Origin: Synechococcus sp. MU1643
GTDB taxonomy: Bacteria > Cyanobacteriota > Cyanobacteriia > PCC-6307 > Cyanobiaceae
DNA: 64,000 bases
Assembly (NCBI RefSeq): GCF_020514095.1
Contig: NZ_VTKY01000006.1
Location: 53,467-117,466 of the forward strand
Direction: 5' to 3'
Shown here: in pieces, positions 1 through 8,790 of the stretch
Position numbering within the stretch: the first letter of the stretch is position 1
How the letters are laid out: every line of letters begins with the position of its first letter
The notes under the pieces: model-generated
What the model saw: only the letters and a program-made list of their open reading frames with translations
What the model was told of the DNA's origin: nothing
The model's database searches: none
Position numbers and translations under genes: made by a program

Positions 1-1
1 C

Positions 2-208
2 GGCGGTGGCGTTGAGCAGCTCGGCATCCAAGCCCTGGGTGCAGCTGCCTACGCCATCTGGACCGTTGTCACCTGCTTCATCGCCTGGCAGATCATCGGC
101 TCCCTCTTCGGTGGCATCCGCGTCACCGAACAGGAAGAGTCCGAAGGTCTGGACATTGGCGAACACGGCATGGAGGCCTACGCCGGTTTCTCCACCACCA
201 ACAACTGA
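2..208 (+). CDS. amt1: Ammonium transporter, C-terminal end (partial)
   Basis: This is the 3' end of a gene whose start lies left of the window; 68 residues are readable, ending at TGA 206-208. It shows one last hydrophobic helix (AYAIWTVVTCFIAWQIIGSL) and then a cytoplasmic tail containing GLDIGEHGMEAY. The GLDIGEHG.EAY tail is characteristic of bacterial Amt/AmtB ammonium channels; in the family the tail contacts the subunit pores and is where PII proteins regulate transport. A hairpin terminator follows directly, so the gene ends its transcript. Family assignment is firm; the paralogue (Amt1) is inferred. Confidence 0.85.
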   Translation, partial: GGGVEQLGIQALGAAAYAIWTVVTCFIAWQIIGSLFGGIRVTEQEESEGLDIGEHGMEAYAGFSTTNN

Positions 209-235
209 TTCCTCTTCGGCTCAGTTGCTGATCTC

Positions 236-263
236 AAGCCCGGCCAGGTGGCCGGGCTTTTTT
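236..263 (+). terminator. Rho-independent terminator after amt
   Basis: A perfect 10-bp stem AAGCCCGGCC / GGCCGGGCTT with loop AGGT is followed by a T run. It lies 27 nt after the amt stop codon. Confidence 0.9.
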
Positions 264-318
264 GCTGCCTGAAGAAGCGCTTCAGGCCACATAGAGTTGC
301 CCCACTCCAGCGCCCTCC

Positions 319-1518
319 ATGGACACCCACGCCTTCAAGCGCTCCCTCCATCATTCCGAGCGTTACAACCGGCGAGGCTTCGGGCGTGCCGAGGAAGTGG
401 CGGAAAGCCTTGAGCAGGCTTACCAAAGCGGCCTGATCGGCACGATCAGGGACAACGGCTACCGACTGGAACACGGCAGGCTCGACGTGCGCCTGGCGGA
501 AGCCTTCGGGTTCTGCTGGGGTGTTGAACGGGCCGTGGCGATGGCCTACGAAACCCGCAAGCACTACCCAAGCGAGCGCCTCTGGATCACGAACGAGATC
601 ATCCACAACCCCTCAGTGAACGATCACCTCAGGGGAATGGATGTGCAGTTCATCCCTGTCGAACAGGGGGTGAAGGACTTCTCAGGTGTCACCTCCGGCG
701 ATGTGGTGATCCTGCCGGCCTTTGGTGCCACCGTTCAGGAAATGCAGCTGCTGAATGAACGGGGCTGCCACATCGTTGATACGACCTGTCCCTGGGTCTC
801 CAAGGTGTGGAACACCGTGGAGAAACACAAAAAGCACACCTTCAGCTCGATCATTCACGGCAAGGTGAAGCACGAGGAAACACTGGCCACCAGCTCATTT
901 GCCGGCACATATCTGGTGGTGCTCGATCTGGAGGAAGCCCAGTACGTCGCCGATTACATCCTCGGCAAAGGTGACCGTGATGAGTTCATCAAACGCTTTG
1001 CCAAAGCTTGCTCTCCAGGGTTCGATCCCGATCGGGACCTCGAACGTCTGGGCGTGGCCAACCAGACCACAATGCTGAAGAGCGAAACGGAAGAAATCGG
1101 ACGCTTGTTCGAACGCACGATGTTGAGCAAATACGGTCCAACTCAGCTCAACGACCACTTCCTGGCCTTCAACACCATTTGCGACGCCACTCAGGAGCGT
1201 CAGGACGCCATGTTCTCCCTAGTGGATGAACCGCTGGACCTCATGGTGGTGATCGGTGGTTTCAACTCGTCCAACACCACCCACCTGCAGGAAATTGCCG
1301 TCAGCCGCGGCATTCGCTCCTTCCACATCGACACGCCCGAGCGCATTGACGTGGGCAGCAATTCGATCGAGCACAAACCACTGGCAGCAGAACTCTGTCG
1401 TGAAGGTGATTTCCTGCCTGAGGGGCCCGTTCGGGTGGGCATCACCTCCGGTGCCTCAACGCCGGATCGGGCGGTGGAAGAGGTGATCGAAAAACTGATG
1501 CAATTGAGCGAAAACTGA
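319..1518 (+). CDS. ispH: 4-hydroxy-3-methylbut-2-enyl diphosphate reductase
   Basis: A 399-residue IspH/LytB protein. It performs the last step of the MEP isoprenoid pathway, reducing HMBPP to IPP and DMAPP in the cytoplasm with a [4Fe-4S] cluster; in cyanobacteria this feeds carotenoids, phytol and quinones. The three expected cluster cysteines are present: C66 (GFCWGVERA), C157 (DTTCPWV) and C288 (NTICDAT). The HGKVKHEET substrate motif lies near residue 180 and a Ser/Asn/Thr phosphate-binding stretch (NSSNTTHL) follows the third cysteine. The length matches the long cyanobacterial/plant form with extra N-terminal residues. ATG start. The gene stands alone after the amt terminator; the next gene follows after 61 nt. 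Confidence 0.97.
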   Translation: MDTHAFKRSLHHSERYNRRGFGRAEEVAESLEQAYQSGLIGTIRDNGYRLEHGRLDVRLAEAFGFCWGVERAVAMAYETRKHYPSERLWITNEIIHNPSVNDHLRGMDVQFIPVEQGVKDFSGVTSGDVVILPAFGATVQEMQLLNERGCHIVDTTCPWVSKVWNTVEKHKKHTFSSIIHGKVKHEETLATSSFAGTYLVVLDLEEAQYVADYILGKGDRDEFIKRFAKACSPGFDPDRDLERLGVANQTTMLKSETEEIGRLFERTMLSKYGPTQLNDHFLAFNTICDATQERQDAMFSLVDEPLDLMVVIGGFNSSNTTHLQEIAVSRGIRSFHIDTPERIDVGSNSIEHKPLAAELCREGDFLPEGPVRVGITSGASTPDRAVEEVIEKLMQLSEN

Positions 1519-1579
1519 ACCGCAGAGAGCTTTACATTAGTACATCTTTAATCCGCCCTTCGCCGGCAGCTCCCCATCC

Positions 1580-2188
1580 GTGACGGTCTTGTCGCCCACT
1601 GAAACCGACAATCAGCTTCACGGTGCAGACCCGCAGGTGCGCTGCTACAGCAGCCACTTCGAGGATTCAATGCAGATGCTGGCGCCCCAAGAGGTGGTAA
1701 CGCGCTACCTAGATAACCATCAGAGCTGGTTTGAACGTTGCGCCAGCCCGATGCAGGTCGAGGCCATCGATCGGCAGTCCTACAGCTTGACCCTGGGGCG
1801 GTTCGGCAACTTTGGCTTCGAAGTGGAGCCCACGATCGCTCTACGACTGCTGCCGCAGCAGGAAGGGATTTACCGGATCGAAACCATGCGGACCGTGCCA
1901 CAGTCGCTCGCCCAGCGCCATCACTACGACGTCGACTTCCGCGCGGGGATGCGCCTAATCCCCGAACAGGAGCACACCTCCGTCCAATGGGACCTGGATC
2001 TCAAGGTCTGGATCCGTCTGCCCAAGGTGATCACCATGCTCCCGGATCAATTGGTCCAAAGCAGTGGTGATCATTTGCTCAAGCAGATTGTCCGCCAGAT
2101 TTCGCGAAGGCTGACCTGGAAGGTCCAGGAAGATTTCCATGCCGCCCATGGCTTGAGCTGCCCACCCCGTAAGCGAGCAGCCTTCTGA
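1580..2188 (+). CDS. DUF1997 family protein
   Basis: A 202-residue protein that I recognise as the cyanobacterial/plastid DUF1997 family, whose biochemical function is not established. It has no signal peptide or membrane helix and reads as a soluble alpha/beta protein with alternating acidic and aromatic segments. The start is GTG (1580). It lies 61 nt after ispH on the same strand and converges with the DUF4079 gene only 7 nt after its stop. No cofactor motif is visible. Confidence 0.75.
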   Translation: MTVLSPTETDNQLHGADPQVRCYSSHFEDSMQMLAPQEVVTRYLDNHQSWFERCASPMQVEAIDRQSYSLTLGRFGNFGFEVEPTIALRLLPQQEGIYRIETMRTVPQSLAQRHHYDVDFRAGMRLIPEQEHTSVQWDLDLKVWIRLPKVITMLPDQLVQSSGDHLLKQIVRQISRRLTWKVQEDFHAAHGLSCPPRKRAAF

Positions 2189-2195
2189 AGGATCT

Positions 2196-2654
2196 TCAGC
2201 GGTTGGTCCAGATCTTGTTGACGATCTCCATGCCGCTGAAGGCCTGCCAGAGGAACAGCGTGAGCATGCCCATGTTCAGGCCCACATGAGCCTTGCGCGC
2301 GATCACATTGCCCCGCTGCATCAAGGGTGAGAGCGACGCGGCAACAGCAATCATTCCGGTCATCGCCAGACCCACCAAAAGGTGCGGACCGACGAACAAC
2401 TTGCCATTGTTCAGATAGGTGACCGCCATGCCACCCAGCGTGCCGAGGGTCATCACAGCCAGCAGGATGCTGCCCCAGAGGTAATGGCGCTGGGCGAACT
2501 TCTTCGGCACCAGCTCTTTGCGCTGTTCTGCGGTGCCGGTGCGGGTTTTCTTGACCTTGATCCCCAGGTACAGAGCCCAACCACCAACGGCGAGCAGGCC
2601 CCACTCCGATAGGGGGTGAGCGAAATTGAGGCTGAAGGGGAGGGTGGCGAGCAT
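2196..2654 (-). CDS. DUF4079 membrane protein
   Basis: A 152-residue integral membrane protein with about four hydrophobic segments, near residues 17-30, 62-80, 90-108 and 125-140. Histidines lie in or near the helices (FAHPLSEWG, RHYLWGS, GPHLLVG, KAHVGLN), reminiscent of b-type cytochrome or ferric-reductase-like four-helix proteins. I assign it to DUF4079, widespread in cyanobacteria; the haem idea is inference only. It is read from the strand of purH, 54 nt downstream of it, and may be co-transcribed. ATG start. Confidence 0.75.
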   Translation of the reverse strand: MLATLPFSLNFAHPLSEWGLLAVGGWALYLGIKVKKTRTGTAEQRKELVPKKFAQRHYLWGSILLAVMTLGTLGGMAVTYLNNGKLFVGPHLLVGLAMTGMIAVAASLSPLMQRGNVIARKAHVGLNMGMLTLFLWQAFSGMEIVNKIWTNR

Positions 2655-2684
2655 TGAAGGCGACTCTTCAGTGTCGCGAGGCTA

Positions 2685-2701
2685 GGGGGCCGGCGGCCCC
2701 C
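2685..2701 (-). repeat. GC-rich hairpin between purH and DUF4079
   Basis: A perfect inverted repeat GGGGGCC-GGC-GGCCCCC lies just after the purH stop. There is no T run on the minus strand, so it is more likely an RNA-processing or weak attenuation structure than an intrinsic terminator. Confidence 0.4.
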
Positions 2702-2708
2702 ACCAGCG

Positions 2709-4271
2709 TCAGTGAAGAAAATGGCGGCGCCCCGTGAGCTGCATCGCCAGGCCAAGCTCATCGCAGGCCTTGATCGAATCGCCATCGCGCATGCTCCCTC
2801 CGGGATGAATCACGGCGGTGATGCCGTGGCTGGCAGCCAGACGCACCGTGTCGTCAAACGGGAAGAAGCCATCACTGGCCAGAACGGCTCCCTGGGCTTT
2901 CTCACCTGCCGCCTCCAGTGCAATCCGGGCTGAGCCCACGCGATTCATCTGCCCGGCACCCACGCCAAGGCTCTGCCCATCCCTGGCCACAACGATGGCG
3001 TTGGAACGAACATGACGCACCAGACACCAGGCAAATTCGAGGTCCAGCTTTTCCTGCGGTGTTGGCGGCCGCTGGCTGGCCACGGTCCAGTCGGCCGGCG
3101 TGATCACCTGATCATCAAGATCTTGAACCAGGAGACCGCCAAGGATGCTCCGCACGTGATCGGGGCCTGCCGCATCAATGGCCTGGGGAGCCAGCTCCAA
3201 CAGGCGCAGATTGGCTTTGGCCACCAGCACCTCCCGCGCCTCGGGCGTGAAGCCCGGTGCGACGACACATTCCAGGAACAGGCTGGTGAGCTCACGGGCC
3301 GCCGTGGCTTCCACCACACCATTCATGGCAATGATTCCACCGAAGGCACTCACCCGATCGGCATCCAGGGCCCGCGTCAGTGCTGCAGGAATCGAAGCTC
3401 CGATCGCCACACCGCAGGGATTGGTGTGCTTGACGACCACAGCAGCAGGTTGCAACGCCGGTGCGGAGCCGTCGACTCCATAGCCGAACTCCCGCACCGT
3501 GGCGAGGGCAGCCTCGAGATCCAAAAGGTTGTTGGTGCTCAGCTCCTTGCCCTGCAGCTGAATGGCGCCACCCCAACCCTGTTTGGGATGGCTGAACCAG
3601 CGCGCTTTTTGGTGGGGATTTTCGCCATACCGCAGGGTCTGCCGCAATGGCACCGCCTCCAACCAAGGGCTGTCTTCCGCGGCGTTTTGCTCGATCATCC
3701 AGCGGCTGATCACGGTGTCGTACGACGCGGTGTGCTGGAACGCTTCAAGGGCGAGTTGACGCCGCAGTTCTGAAGGCACGCTCCCGCCCGTCTCCGCCAG
3801 AGCGGTCAACAGACGTTCGTATTGGTCAGGGCTGGTAAGAACAGCCACATCGGCATGGTTTTTGGCGGCCGCCCGCACCATGGCGGGGCCACCGATGTCG
3901 ATGTTCTCGATCGCCTGATCCCAGGTGACGTCAGGCCGAGCAATCGTTTCGCGGAAGGGATAAAGGTTGACCACCACCACATCGATGGGGGCAATGTTCT
4001 GCTGCTTAAGATCGGCTTGGTGGGATGCCTCACCCCGCTTGGCCAAAATTCCGCCATGCACCCTTGGATGGAGCGTTTTCACACGACCGCCAAGAATTTC
4101 TGGGGCCCCGGTGTGCTCCGACACACGGGTCACTGGGAGACCGGCCTGCTCGAGCACCTTGGCCGTGCCCCCACTGGAGAGCAGCTGATAGCCATGGGTC
4201 CGATGTAGGGCCTCCGCCAGGGGCACCAGCCCGGACTTATCGGAAACACTCAGCAGAGCGACAGGAGCCAT
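2709..4271 (-). CDS. purH: Bifunctional AICAR transformylase / IMP cyclohydrolase
   Basis: A 520-residue protein catalysing the last two steps of de novo purine synthesis: formylation of AICAR with 10-formyl-THF, then ring closure to IMP. The N-terminal MGS-like cyclohydrolase domain covers roughly residues 1-145 ([34 protein letters not shown]). The transformylase domain fills the rest, with the catalytic KHTNPCG motif near residue 280 and the conserved C-terminal [11 protein letters not shown] and GRRHFLH. The frame extends one codon upstream to TTG, but the ATG at 4271 is the natural start ([14 protein letters not shown]). It is divergent from the esterase gene. Confidence 0.97.
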   Translation of the reverse strand: MAPVALLSVSDKSGLVPLAEALHRTHGYQLLSSGGTAKVLEQAGLPVTRVSEHTGAPEILGGRVKTLHPRVHGGILAKRGEASHQADLKQQNIAPIDVVVVNLYPFRETIARPDVTWDQAIENIDIGGPAMVRAAAKNHADVAVLTSPDQYERLLTALAETGGSVPSELRRQLALEAFQHTASYDTVISRWMIEQNAAEDSPWLEAVPLRQTLRYGENPHQKARWFSHPKQGWGGAIQLQGKELSTNNLLDLEAALATVREFGYGVDGSAPALQPAAVVVKHTNPCGVAIGASIPAALTRALDADRVSAFGGIIAMNGVVEATAARELTSLFLECVVAPGFTPEAREVLVAKANLRLLELAPQAIDAAGPDHVRSILGGLLVQDLDDQVITPADWTVASQRPPTPQEKLDLEFAWCLVRHVRSNAIVVARDGQSLGVGAGQMNRVGSARIALEAAGEKAQGAVLASDGFFPFDDTVRLAASHGITAVIHPGGSMRDGDSIKACDELGLAMQLTGRRHFLH

Positions 4272-4327
4272 CAAAGGGTCGTGACTGGGTCGTGAGCCAA
4301 CCTACGCAGCAGTGATGTTGATGCCGT

Positions 4328-4900
4328 ATGGATGGCCGGCTTGTACTGCTCCACGGCTGGGGAGCCAATGGAGAGGATCTCAAGCCCCTGGGCGATCGCG
4401 TAGCGCGCGAGTGCTCAAAAAACCTTGATGTGGTGTGCCTTGAGGCCCCTGAACTCCATCCCGACCAACCTGGAGGACGCCAGTGGTATGGCCTGTTCCC
4501 GGCCCAGTGGGACGCCGTACCCGCGGCCGTTGAGCGCCTCAAGGCTCAACTTCAGAGCCTGAACAGTGAAGGCCTTGGACTCGAACGGACGGTGGTGTTC
4601 GGCTTTTCGCAGGGAGGTGCAATGGCTTTGGAAAGCGGCTGCGTCCTACCCATCGCAGGGCTGATCAGCTGCAGCGGCTATCCACACCCGAACTGGGCTC
4701 CACCCCAGCAACACCCGCCTGTGTTGCTGATGCATGGTTCAGACGATCCGATAGTGCCGTTCCAGGCAATGCCAGCGATCGCTTCGCAGTTGCAGCCCGA
4801 TCGCTGTCAGACACTTCCATTCAAAAACGGCCACACAATCCCGGATGAGACGGTGCAGCCGATCCTGTTGTTTATCGAACGTGTTCTGGAGAACGCATAA
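4328..4900 (+). CDS. Carboxylesterase/phospholipase family alpha/beta hydrolase
   Basis: A 190-residue compact alpha/beta hydrolase of the phospholipase/carboxylesterase (acyl-protein-thioesterase-like) family. The nucleophile elbow GFSQGG places the catalytic serine at S94. The acid is D139 or D140 in HGSDDPIVP and the histidine is H169 in NGHTIPDE. The N-terminal LLHGWGANGEDL is the oxyanion-loop region of this family. No signal peptide is seen, so it is probably cytoplasmic. The natural substrate is unknown. Its stop codon abuts that of the convergent DUF3155 gene without any spacer. Confidence 0.85.
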   Translation: MDGRLVLLHGWGANGEDLKPLGDRVARECSKNLDVVCLEAPELHPDQPGGRQWYGLFPAQWDAVPAAVERLKAQLQSLNSEGLGLERTVVFGFSQGGAMALESGCVLPIAGLISCSGYPHPNWAPPQQHPPVLLMHGSDDPIVPFQAMPAIASQLQPDRCQTLPFKNGHTIPDETVQPILLFIERVLENA

Positions 4901-5269
4901 TCAAACGAAGGCGTATTCGTACTCCTCCATTTCCTCCCAATCATCAGCTCCAAGCTCGAGGCCTTCAAAGAGCTTGTCTTCACCGATGGAATCAACAATC
5001 GTGCGCAATGAGGGGAAGAGAAAGTGATTCTCTTCGGCGTATTGGGCGCTGAACAGACCCTTCTCACCCCAGAAGAAACGGTCGGTGGTGTGCTCGTTGC
5101 GGCGCACGTTCAGCAGAGCTGGAGGCACCATGGCCGCTTCTGCGATGTAGCGGCGAGCAGCCGTAACAGGCTTGTACTCACCGGTCTCAAGGTGATGGGT
5201 TGGCACATGGGCCAGGACCCGCTGACCTGCCAGACGACGACGGCTAATACGCTTGCGCTTCTTGGACAT
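4901..5269 (-). CDS. DUF3155 family protein
   Basis: A 122-residue cyanobacterial DUF3155 protein of unknown function. It starts with a strongly basic segment (MSKKRKRISRRRLAGQRV) and ends with an acidic tail (DDWEEMEEYEYAFV). I start it at the ATG at 5269, because the frame upstream is low-complexity and not protein-like. The basic N-terminus suggests contact with nucleic acid or ribosome, but this is inference. It is preceded by a 342-nt gene-free region shared with the divergent histidine kinase gene. Confidence 0.8.
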   Translation of the reverse strand: MSKKRKRISRRRLAGQRVLAHVPTHHLETGEYKPVTAARRYIAEAAMVPPALLNVRRNEHTTDRFFWGEKGLFSAQYAEENHFLFPSLRTIVDSIGEDKLFEGLELGADDWEEMEEYEYAFV

Positions 5270-5491
5270 GGAAGGGCTCCGGTACGAAAGGAAGAACGGG
5301 GTGGAGATCGTCAGAACGAATAGGTGCCGTCGGCGCGAAAACGCCAGACGCAAGGGGAGCGTCAAGGCAATTGCAGACACACCACAATCACCGGCAGGAC
5401 ACCAACACCCAAGCGGGAACCAGCGAAGGACACTGCAACCTCTGCTGTAGCTTTGGTTGCCAAGCAATTGCAACCTTTGTGAGAGCTGGCG

Positions 5492-5517
5492 GACGCCTGT
5501 TCATGTTGAACAGCGTC
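5492..5517. repeat. Imperfect palindrome in the 342-nt gap 5270-5611
   Basis: The gap between the divergent DUF3155 and histidine kinase genes holds no coding sequence that I can support. Its main structure is CTGTTCA-TGT-TGAACAG, extended by GACG/CGTC with one bulged C. GCAACC/GGTTGC words are also repeated three times between about 5436 and 5476. The palindrome could be an operator or an RNA hairpin in a divergent promoter region. I do not recognise a known cyanobacterial regulator box. Confidence 0.45.
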
Positions 5518-5611
5518 TCGGTCGATAAGAGGATCTTAAGACTTTTCCCAGATTTTTCAAGTCCCCCTTGCGCAGGCTTGCCCAAGCACCTGAATTGATC
5601 GTCTGGAACTG

Positions 5612-6733
5612 ATGCAGCTCACCGATCGATTCTTAGATTTCACCGATCAACAGCTGGCTGATCTGACCGCCGAAGAAGGCATTCAGCATCTGGGGCTGTA
5701 CGTCAGTGCGCCTCCCAATCAGCAAGGCCCGCCCTTGCTGCTGATCCGGCAATGGTCTGCCAATAAACGATCTCTTCCCCCTGCCGACGCAGACCCGAAC
5801 CTGCGCCTGCCGCACGAGAGTCGGCGTTGGTATCCCCTCCAGGATGCAGGCCTGATCCTGGGAGCGCTGCGCGCCGATCTGGATCCGCGACGGAGTTGGA
5901 CGATGACCCTGGACCAACGGATGCGACGCAGTGCTGCCGCCATCAGCCACGCCCTAGGGCGAGACCTGGAATGCCTGCAACTGCACCAGGAACTCAGCCA
6001 ACAAAACGATCAACTGCGCACCCTCGTGCATCAGTTGCGCAATCCACTGGCGGCCCTACGCACCTATGCCCAACTGCTGCTGCGGCGGCTTGAAGCAGAC
6101 AGCTCCCACCGTGCACTTGTCGAGGGAATGCTCTCTGAGCAACGCCAACTCGGCCAGTACATCGACGTGCTCGATGGCCTCGGGCAGCAACGTCTCCCGC
6201 AACAAGAGCCCCTTGGCCCCACCTTGTTGCCCCCCGGCCCTGCCGAAGGTGAGGCAACCATGCAAACCCTGCTGATGCCTCTGCTGGAGCGGGCGGAAGC
6301 GACAGCAAGCCTGCAGGGCCGCCCCTGGCAGGGTCCGGACCTGTGGCCCCAGTGGATTCATCAACCATCCCAGGATGGAACGATCGCAGAGATCGTCGCC
6401 AACCTCCTTGAAAATGCCTTCCGCTACAGCCCAGCGGGATGCATCGTGGGCCTGTGCCTATTGCCCGATGGGCTCTGCGTCTGGGACGACGGGCCGCCGA
6501 TCCCCCTGGAGGAGCGCGACCTGATTTTCGAGCGGGGAGCGCGGGGGTCCACCGGACAGGAGCGAGCGGGCACCGGCCTTGGGCTCGCCCTTGCACGCTC
6601 CCTGGCAGAGCAGCAGGGCCGCAACCTCACGCTCTGCGTGGAGCCTTCCACGATCGATCCTGATCTGCCCACTCAGGGCAACGCGTTCGTCCTCAACTGG
6701 CCGGCAGAAGCAAGGCCAAACCCAACAACGTGA
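5612..6733 (+). CDS. Soluble sensor histidine kinase
   Basis: A 373-residue two-component kinase. Residues 1-125 are an N-terminal sensor region without membrane helices (possibly GAF/PAS-like; I cannot name it). A HisKA domain follows with phospho-acceptor H140 in LVHQLRNPLAAL, then an HATPase domain with N box NLLENAFRYSP (about 264-274), WDDGPPI (291-297) and GTGLGLALAR (320-329). All catalytic motifs are intact. No response regulator gene adjoins it, so it is an orphan kinase here. Its 3' end overlaps the convergent cobS gene by 41 nt. ATG start. Confidence 0.9.
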   Translation: MQLTDRFLDFTDQQLADLTAEEGIQHLGLYVSAPPNQQGPPLLLIRQWSANKRSLPPADADPNLRLPHESRRWYPLQDAGLILGALRADLDPRRSWTMTLDQRMRRSAAAISHALGRDLECLQLHQELSQQNDQLRTLVHQLRNPLAALRTYAQLLLRRLEADSSHRALVEGMLSEQRQLGQYIDVLDGLGQQRLPQQEPLGPTLLPPGPAEGEATMQTLLMPLLERAEATASLQGRPWQGPDLWPQWIHQPSQDGTIAEIVANLLENAFRYSPAGCIVGLCLLPDGLCVWDDGPPIPLEERDLIFERGARGSTGQERAGTGLGLALARSLAEQQGRNLTLCVEPSTIDPDLPTQGNAFVLNWPAEARPNPTT

Positions 6734-7463
6734 TCATCTCGGTGAGCACAAGCACCGCTCCATAACTGTCACCGGTGTGCCCCCCCAGGCGTCGCCCGAG
6801 GCTCTGGGCGACCAGGATCGCCACAACCCCACCCAGGACAAGGGGTATGGGCCCCACCCAACCAGCCAACACAACCACCACCAACAACGAGGGCAAGGCG
6901 TCCCAGAGCGGTCTGCCGTGATCGCGATGAAACGCAGCCGTTCCATCAGCGCGTAGGTAGTCGAAACGTGCCATGGCCCAGAGCGGTGCCACCCGGGCCC
7001 AGAACGCAGCCAGGCAGAGCCCGAGGGGGGCCTGCCCCCCCAGCTGGATTAAGGCCCCAACCTGCAACAGCAGCACCATCACAAGAGCCAGCACGCCACT
7101 GGCGCCCACCCGGCTGTCCTCCATCGCCTCGAGCCGCCGCTCCGCTGGAGCCCCGAGGCCATCTGCCGTGTCGATTAAGCCGTCGTGGTGCAACCCACCA
7201 CTGAGTTGGATGCCAAGAGCCACCACGCAGGGGGCACAGGCAGCCAGAGGCCAACCAAGCCTGGACAAACCGATCCAGAGCAGCCCCTGCAGCGCACCGA
7301 TTAGTAGCCCCATCCATGGGGCGAAGCGGGCAATGCGCCGAAACGAGGGCTGCGGCCAGGGCCATGCGGGCAGCACTGTGTAGAAGATCCAGGCTCCCGC
7401 CAGATCAGAAAGCCAGGGCGGAACGATCCTGGGAATGGCGCGATGGATGCAATCGGCCCTCAC
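6693..7463 (-). CDS. cobS: Adenosylcobinamide-GDP ribazoletransferase
   Basis: A 256-residue multi-helix membrane enzyme that joins adenosylcobinamide-GDP and alpha-ribazole in the last stage of (pseudo)cobalamin assembly. The family signature GGLHHDGLIDTADGLG with its metal-binding aspartates is present (about residues 89-104). Downstream are alternating hydrophobic helices typical of CobS. The start is probably GTG at 7463; no ATG is available near the N-terminus. It is divergent from tgt with a 29-nt gap and overlaps the histidine kinase tail. Confidence 0.93.
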   Translation of the reverse strand: MRADCIHRAIPRIVPPWLSDLAGAWIFYTVLPAWPWPQPSFRRIARFAPWMGLLIGALQGLLWIGLSRLGWPLAACAPCVVALGIQLSGGLHHDGLIDTADGLGAPAERRLEAMEDSRVGASGVLALVMVLLLQVGALIQLGGQAPLGLCLAAFWARVAPLWAMARFDYLRADGTAAFHRDHGRPLWDALPSLLVVVVLAGWVGPIPLVLGGVVAILVAQSLGRRLGGHTGDSYGAVLVLTEMITLLGLALLLPAS

Positions 7464-7492
7464 CGTAGGGTCATTGCAGGGGGAGATCAGTC

Positions 7493-8611
7493 GTGTTCGG
7501 CTTCGAGATCAACGCGCATTGCGCCAACACATCAGCACGGTGCGGCACCTTTGAGACACCGCATGGGCCGGTGCACACACCACGCTTCATGCCGGTAGGA
7601 ACCCTGGCCACCATCAAGGGCATCAGCACCGAGCAACTGGGACGCACGGGAGCCCAGATGGTGCTCTCGAACACCTACCACCTGCACTTGCAGCCGGGCG
7701 AGGAGATCGTGGCAGCAGCCGGAGGCCTTCACCGGTTCATGGGCTGGGACGGCCCGATGCTCACCGACTCCGGAGGCTTTCAGGTGTTCAGCCTGGGTGA
7801 CCTTAACAAGATCGATGACCGTGGCGTGGTGTTCCGAAACCCCCGCGATGGACGCACCATCGACATGACCCCGGAACATGCCACCCAAATCCAGATGGCC
7901 CTTGGGGCGGATGTGGCCATGGCCTTCGACCAATGCCCGCCCTATCCGGCGACGGAGAACGACGTCAACGATGCCTGTCGCCGCACCCATGCCTGGCTCG
8001 AGCGCTGCGTCACCGCCCACACCAGTGAGGATCAGGCGCTGTTCGGCATCGTTCAGGGCGGTTGTTTCCCGCATCTGCGACGGGAGAGTGCCATGGCCGT
8101 CTCCTCCTTTGATCTGCCGGGCATCGCCGTCGGTGGAGTCAGCGTCGGTGAGCCCGTGGAAGAGATGCATCGCATCGTGCGGGATGTCACACCCCTGCTC
8201 CCCACACAAAAACCGCGGTACCTGATGGGCATCGGCACCTTGCGCGAGATGGCGATCGCCGTAGCCAACGGCATTGATCTGTTCGACTGCGTCTTGCCCA
8301 CCCGACTCGGCCGTCACGGCACCGCCCTGGTGGGCGGCGAACGCTGGAACCTGCGCAATGCCCGCTTCCGCCACGACCACACCCCCCTGGATCCGAGCTG
8401 CTCCTGTGTGGCCTGCACCGGTCACACCCGGGCCTACCTGCATCACCTGATTCGCAGCGAAGAGCTTCTGGGCCTCACCTTGTTGAGCATTCACAACATC
8501 ACCCATCTGGTGCGTTTCACCTCGGCCATGGCAAAGGCCATTCGCGACGGCTGTTTTTCAGAGGATTTCGCTCCCTGGGAACCAGACTCACAAGCCCATC
8601 ACACGTGGTAG
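7493..8611 (+). CDS. tgt: tRNA-guanine transglycosylase (queuine tRNA-ribosyltransferase)
   Basis: A 372-residue bacterial TGT that exchanges G34 for the preQ1 precursor in GUN-anticodon tRNAs. The base-binding Asp D92 lies in [10 protein letters not shown], the FGIVQGG substrate loop lies near residues 184-190, and the catalytic region [16 protein letters not shown] carries D262/D265. The zinc site C303, C305, C308 and H334 (CSCVACTGH ... HNITH) is complete. The start is GTG at 7493. psbK follows after 22 nt on the same strand, an arrangement I recall from other marine picocyanobacteria. Confidence 0.97.
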   Translation: MFGFEINAHCANTSARCGTFETPHGPVHTPRFMPVGTLATIKGISTEQLGRTGAQMVLSNTYHLHLQPGEEIVAAAGGLHRFMGWDGPMLTDSGGFQVFSLGDLNKIDDRGVVFRNPRDGRTIDMTPEHATQIQMALGADVAMAFDQCPPYPATENDVNDACRRTHAWLERCVTAHTSEDQALFGIVQGGCFPHLRRESAMAVSSFDLPGIAVGGVSVGEPVEEMHRIVRDVTPLLPTQKPRYLMGIGTLREMAIAVANGIDLFDCVLPTRLGRHGTALVGGERWNLRNARFRHDHTPLDPSCSCVACTGHTRAYLHHLIRSEELLGLTLLSIHNITHLVRFTSAMAKAIRDGCFSEDFAPWEPDSQAHHTW

Positions 8612-8633
8612 CGTCCAGCCCAACGCCTTTTTG

Positions 8634-8786
8634 ATGCAAGGGATGGCCGCCTTCACCCTCGACCTGCTGGCACAGCTGCCCGAGGCCTATCAGGCCTTCT
8701 CTCCGCTGATCGACATTCTTCCGTTGATCCCGGTCTTCTTCCTGCTGCTGGCCTTCGTTTGGCAGGCCTCGGTGGGCTTCCGCTGA
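8634..8786 (+). CDS. psbK: Photosystem II protein K
   Basis: A small gene of 50 codons ending at TGA 8784-8786. The C-terminal part, [20 protein letters not shown] followed by [16 protein letters not shown], matches mature PsbK, which begins at the LPEAY region after removal of a short leader. It has a single transmembrane helix. PsbK is a low-molecular-mass subunit that helps hold CP43 and PsbZ in the PSII core. The start is ATG 8634, or ATG 8643 three codons later. It follows tgt and ends 4 nt before the convergent glycosyltransferase stop. Confidence 0.96.
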   Translation: MQGMAAFTLDLLAQLPEAYQAFSPLIDILPLIPVFFLLLAFVWQASVGFR

Positions 8787-8790
8787 ACCT

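Noticed and set aside
7532..8506. 324-codon minus-strand ORF inside tgt
   Set aside because: tgt is complete with all catalytic and zinc residues; the antisense frame has no recognisable domain.
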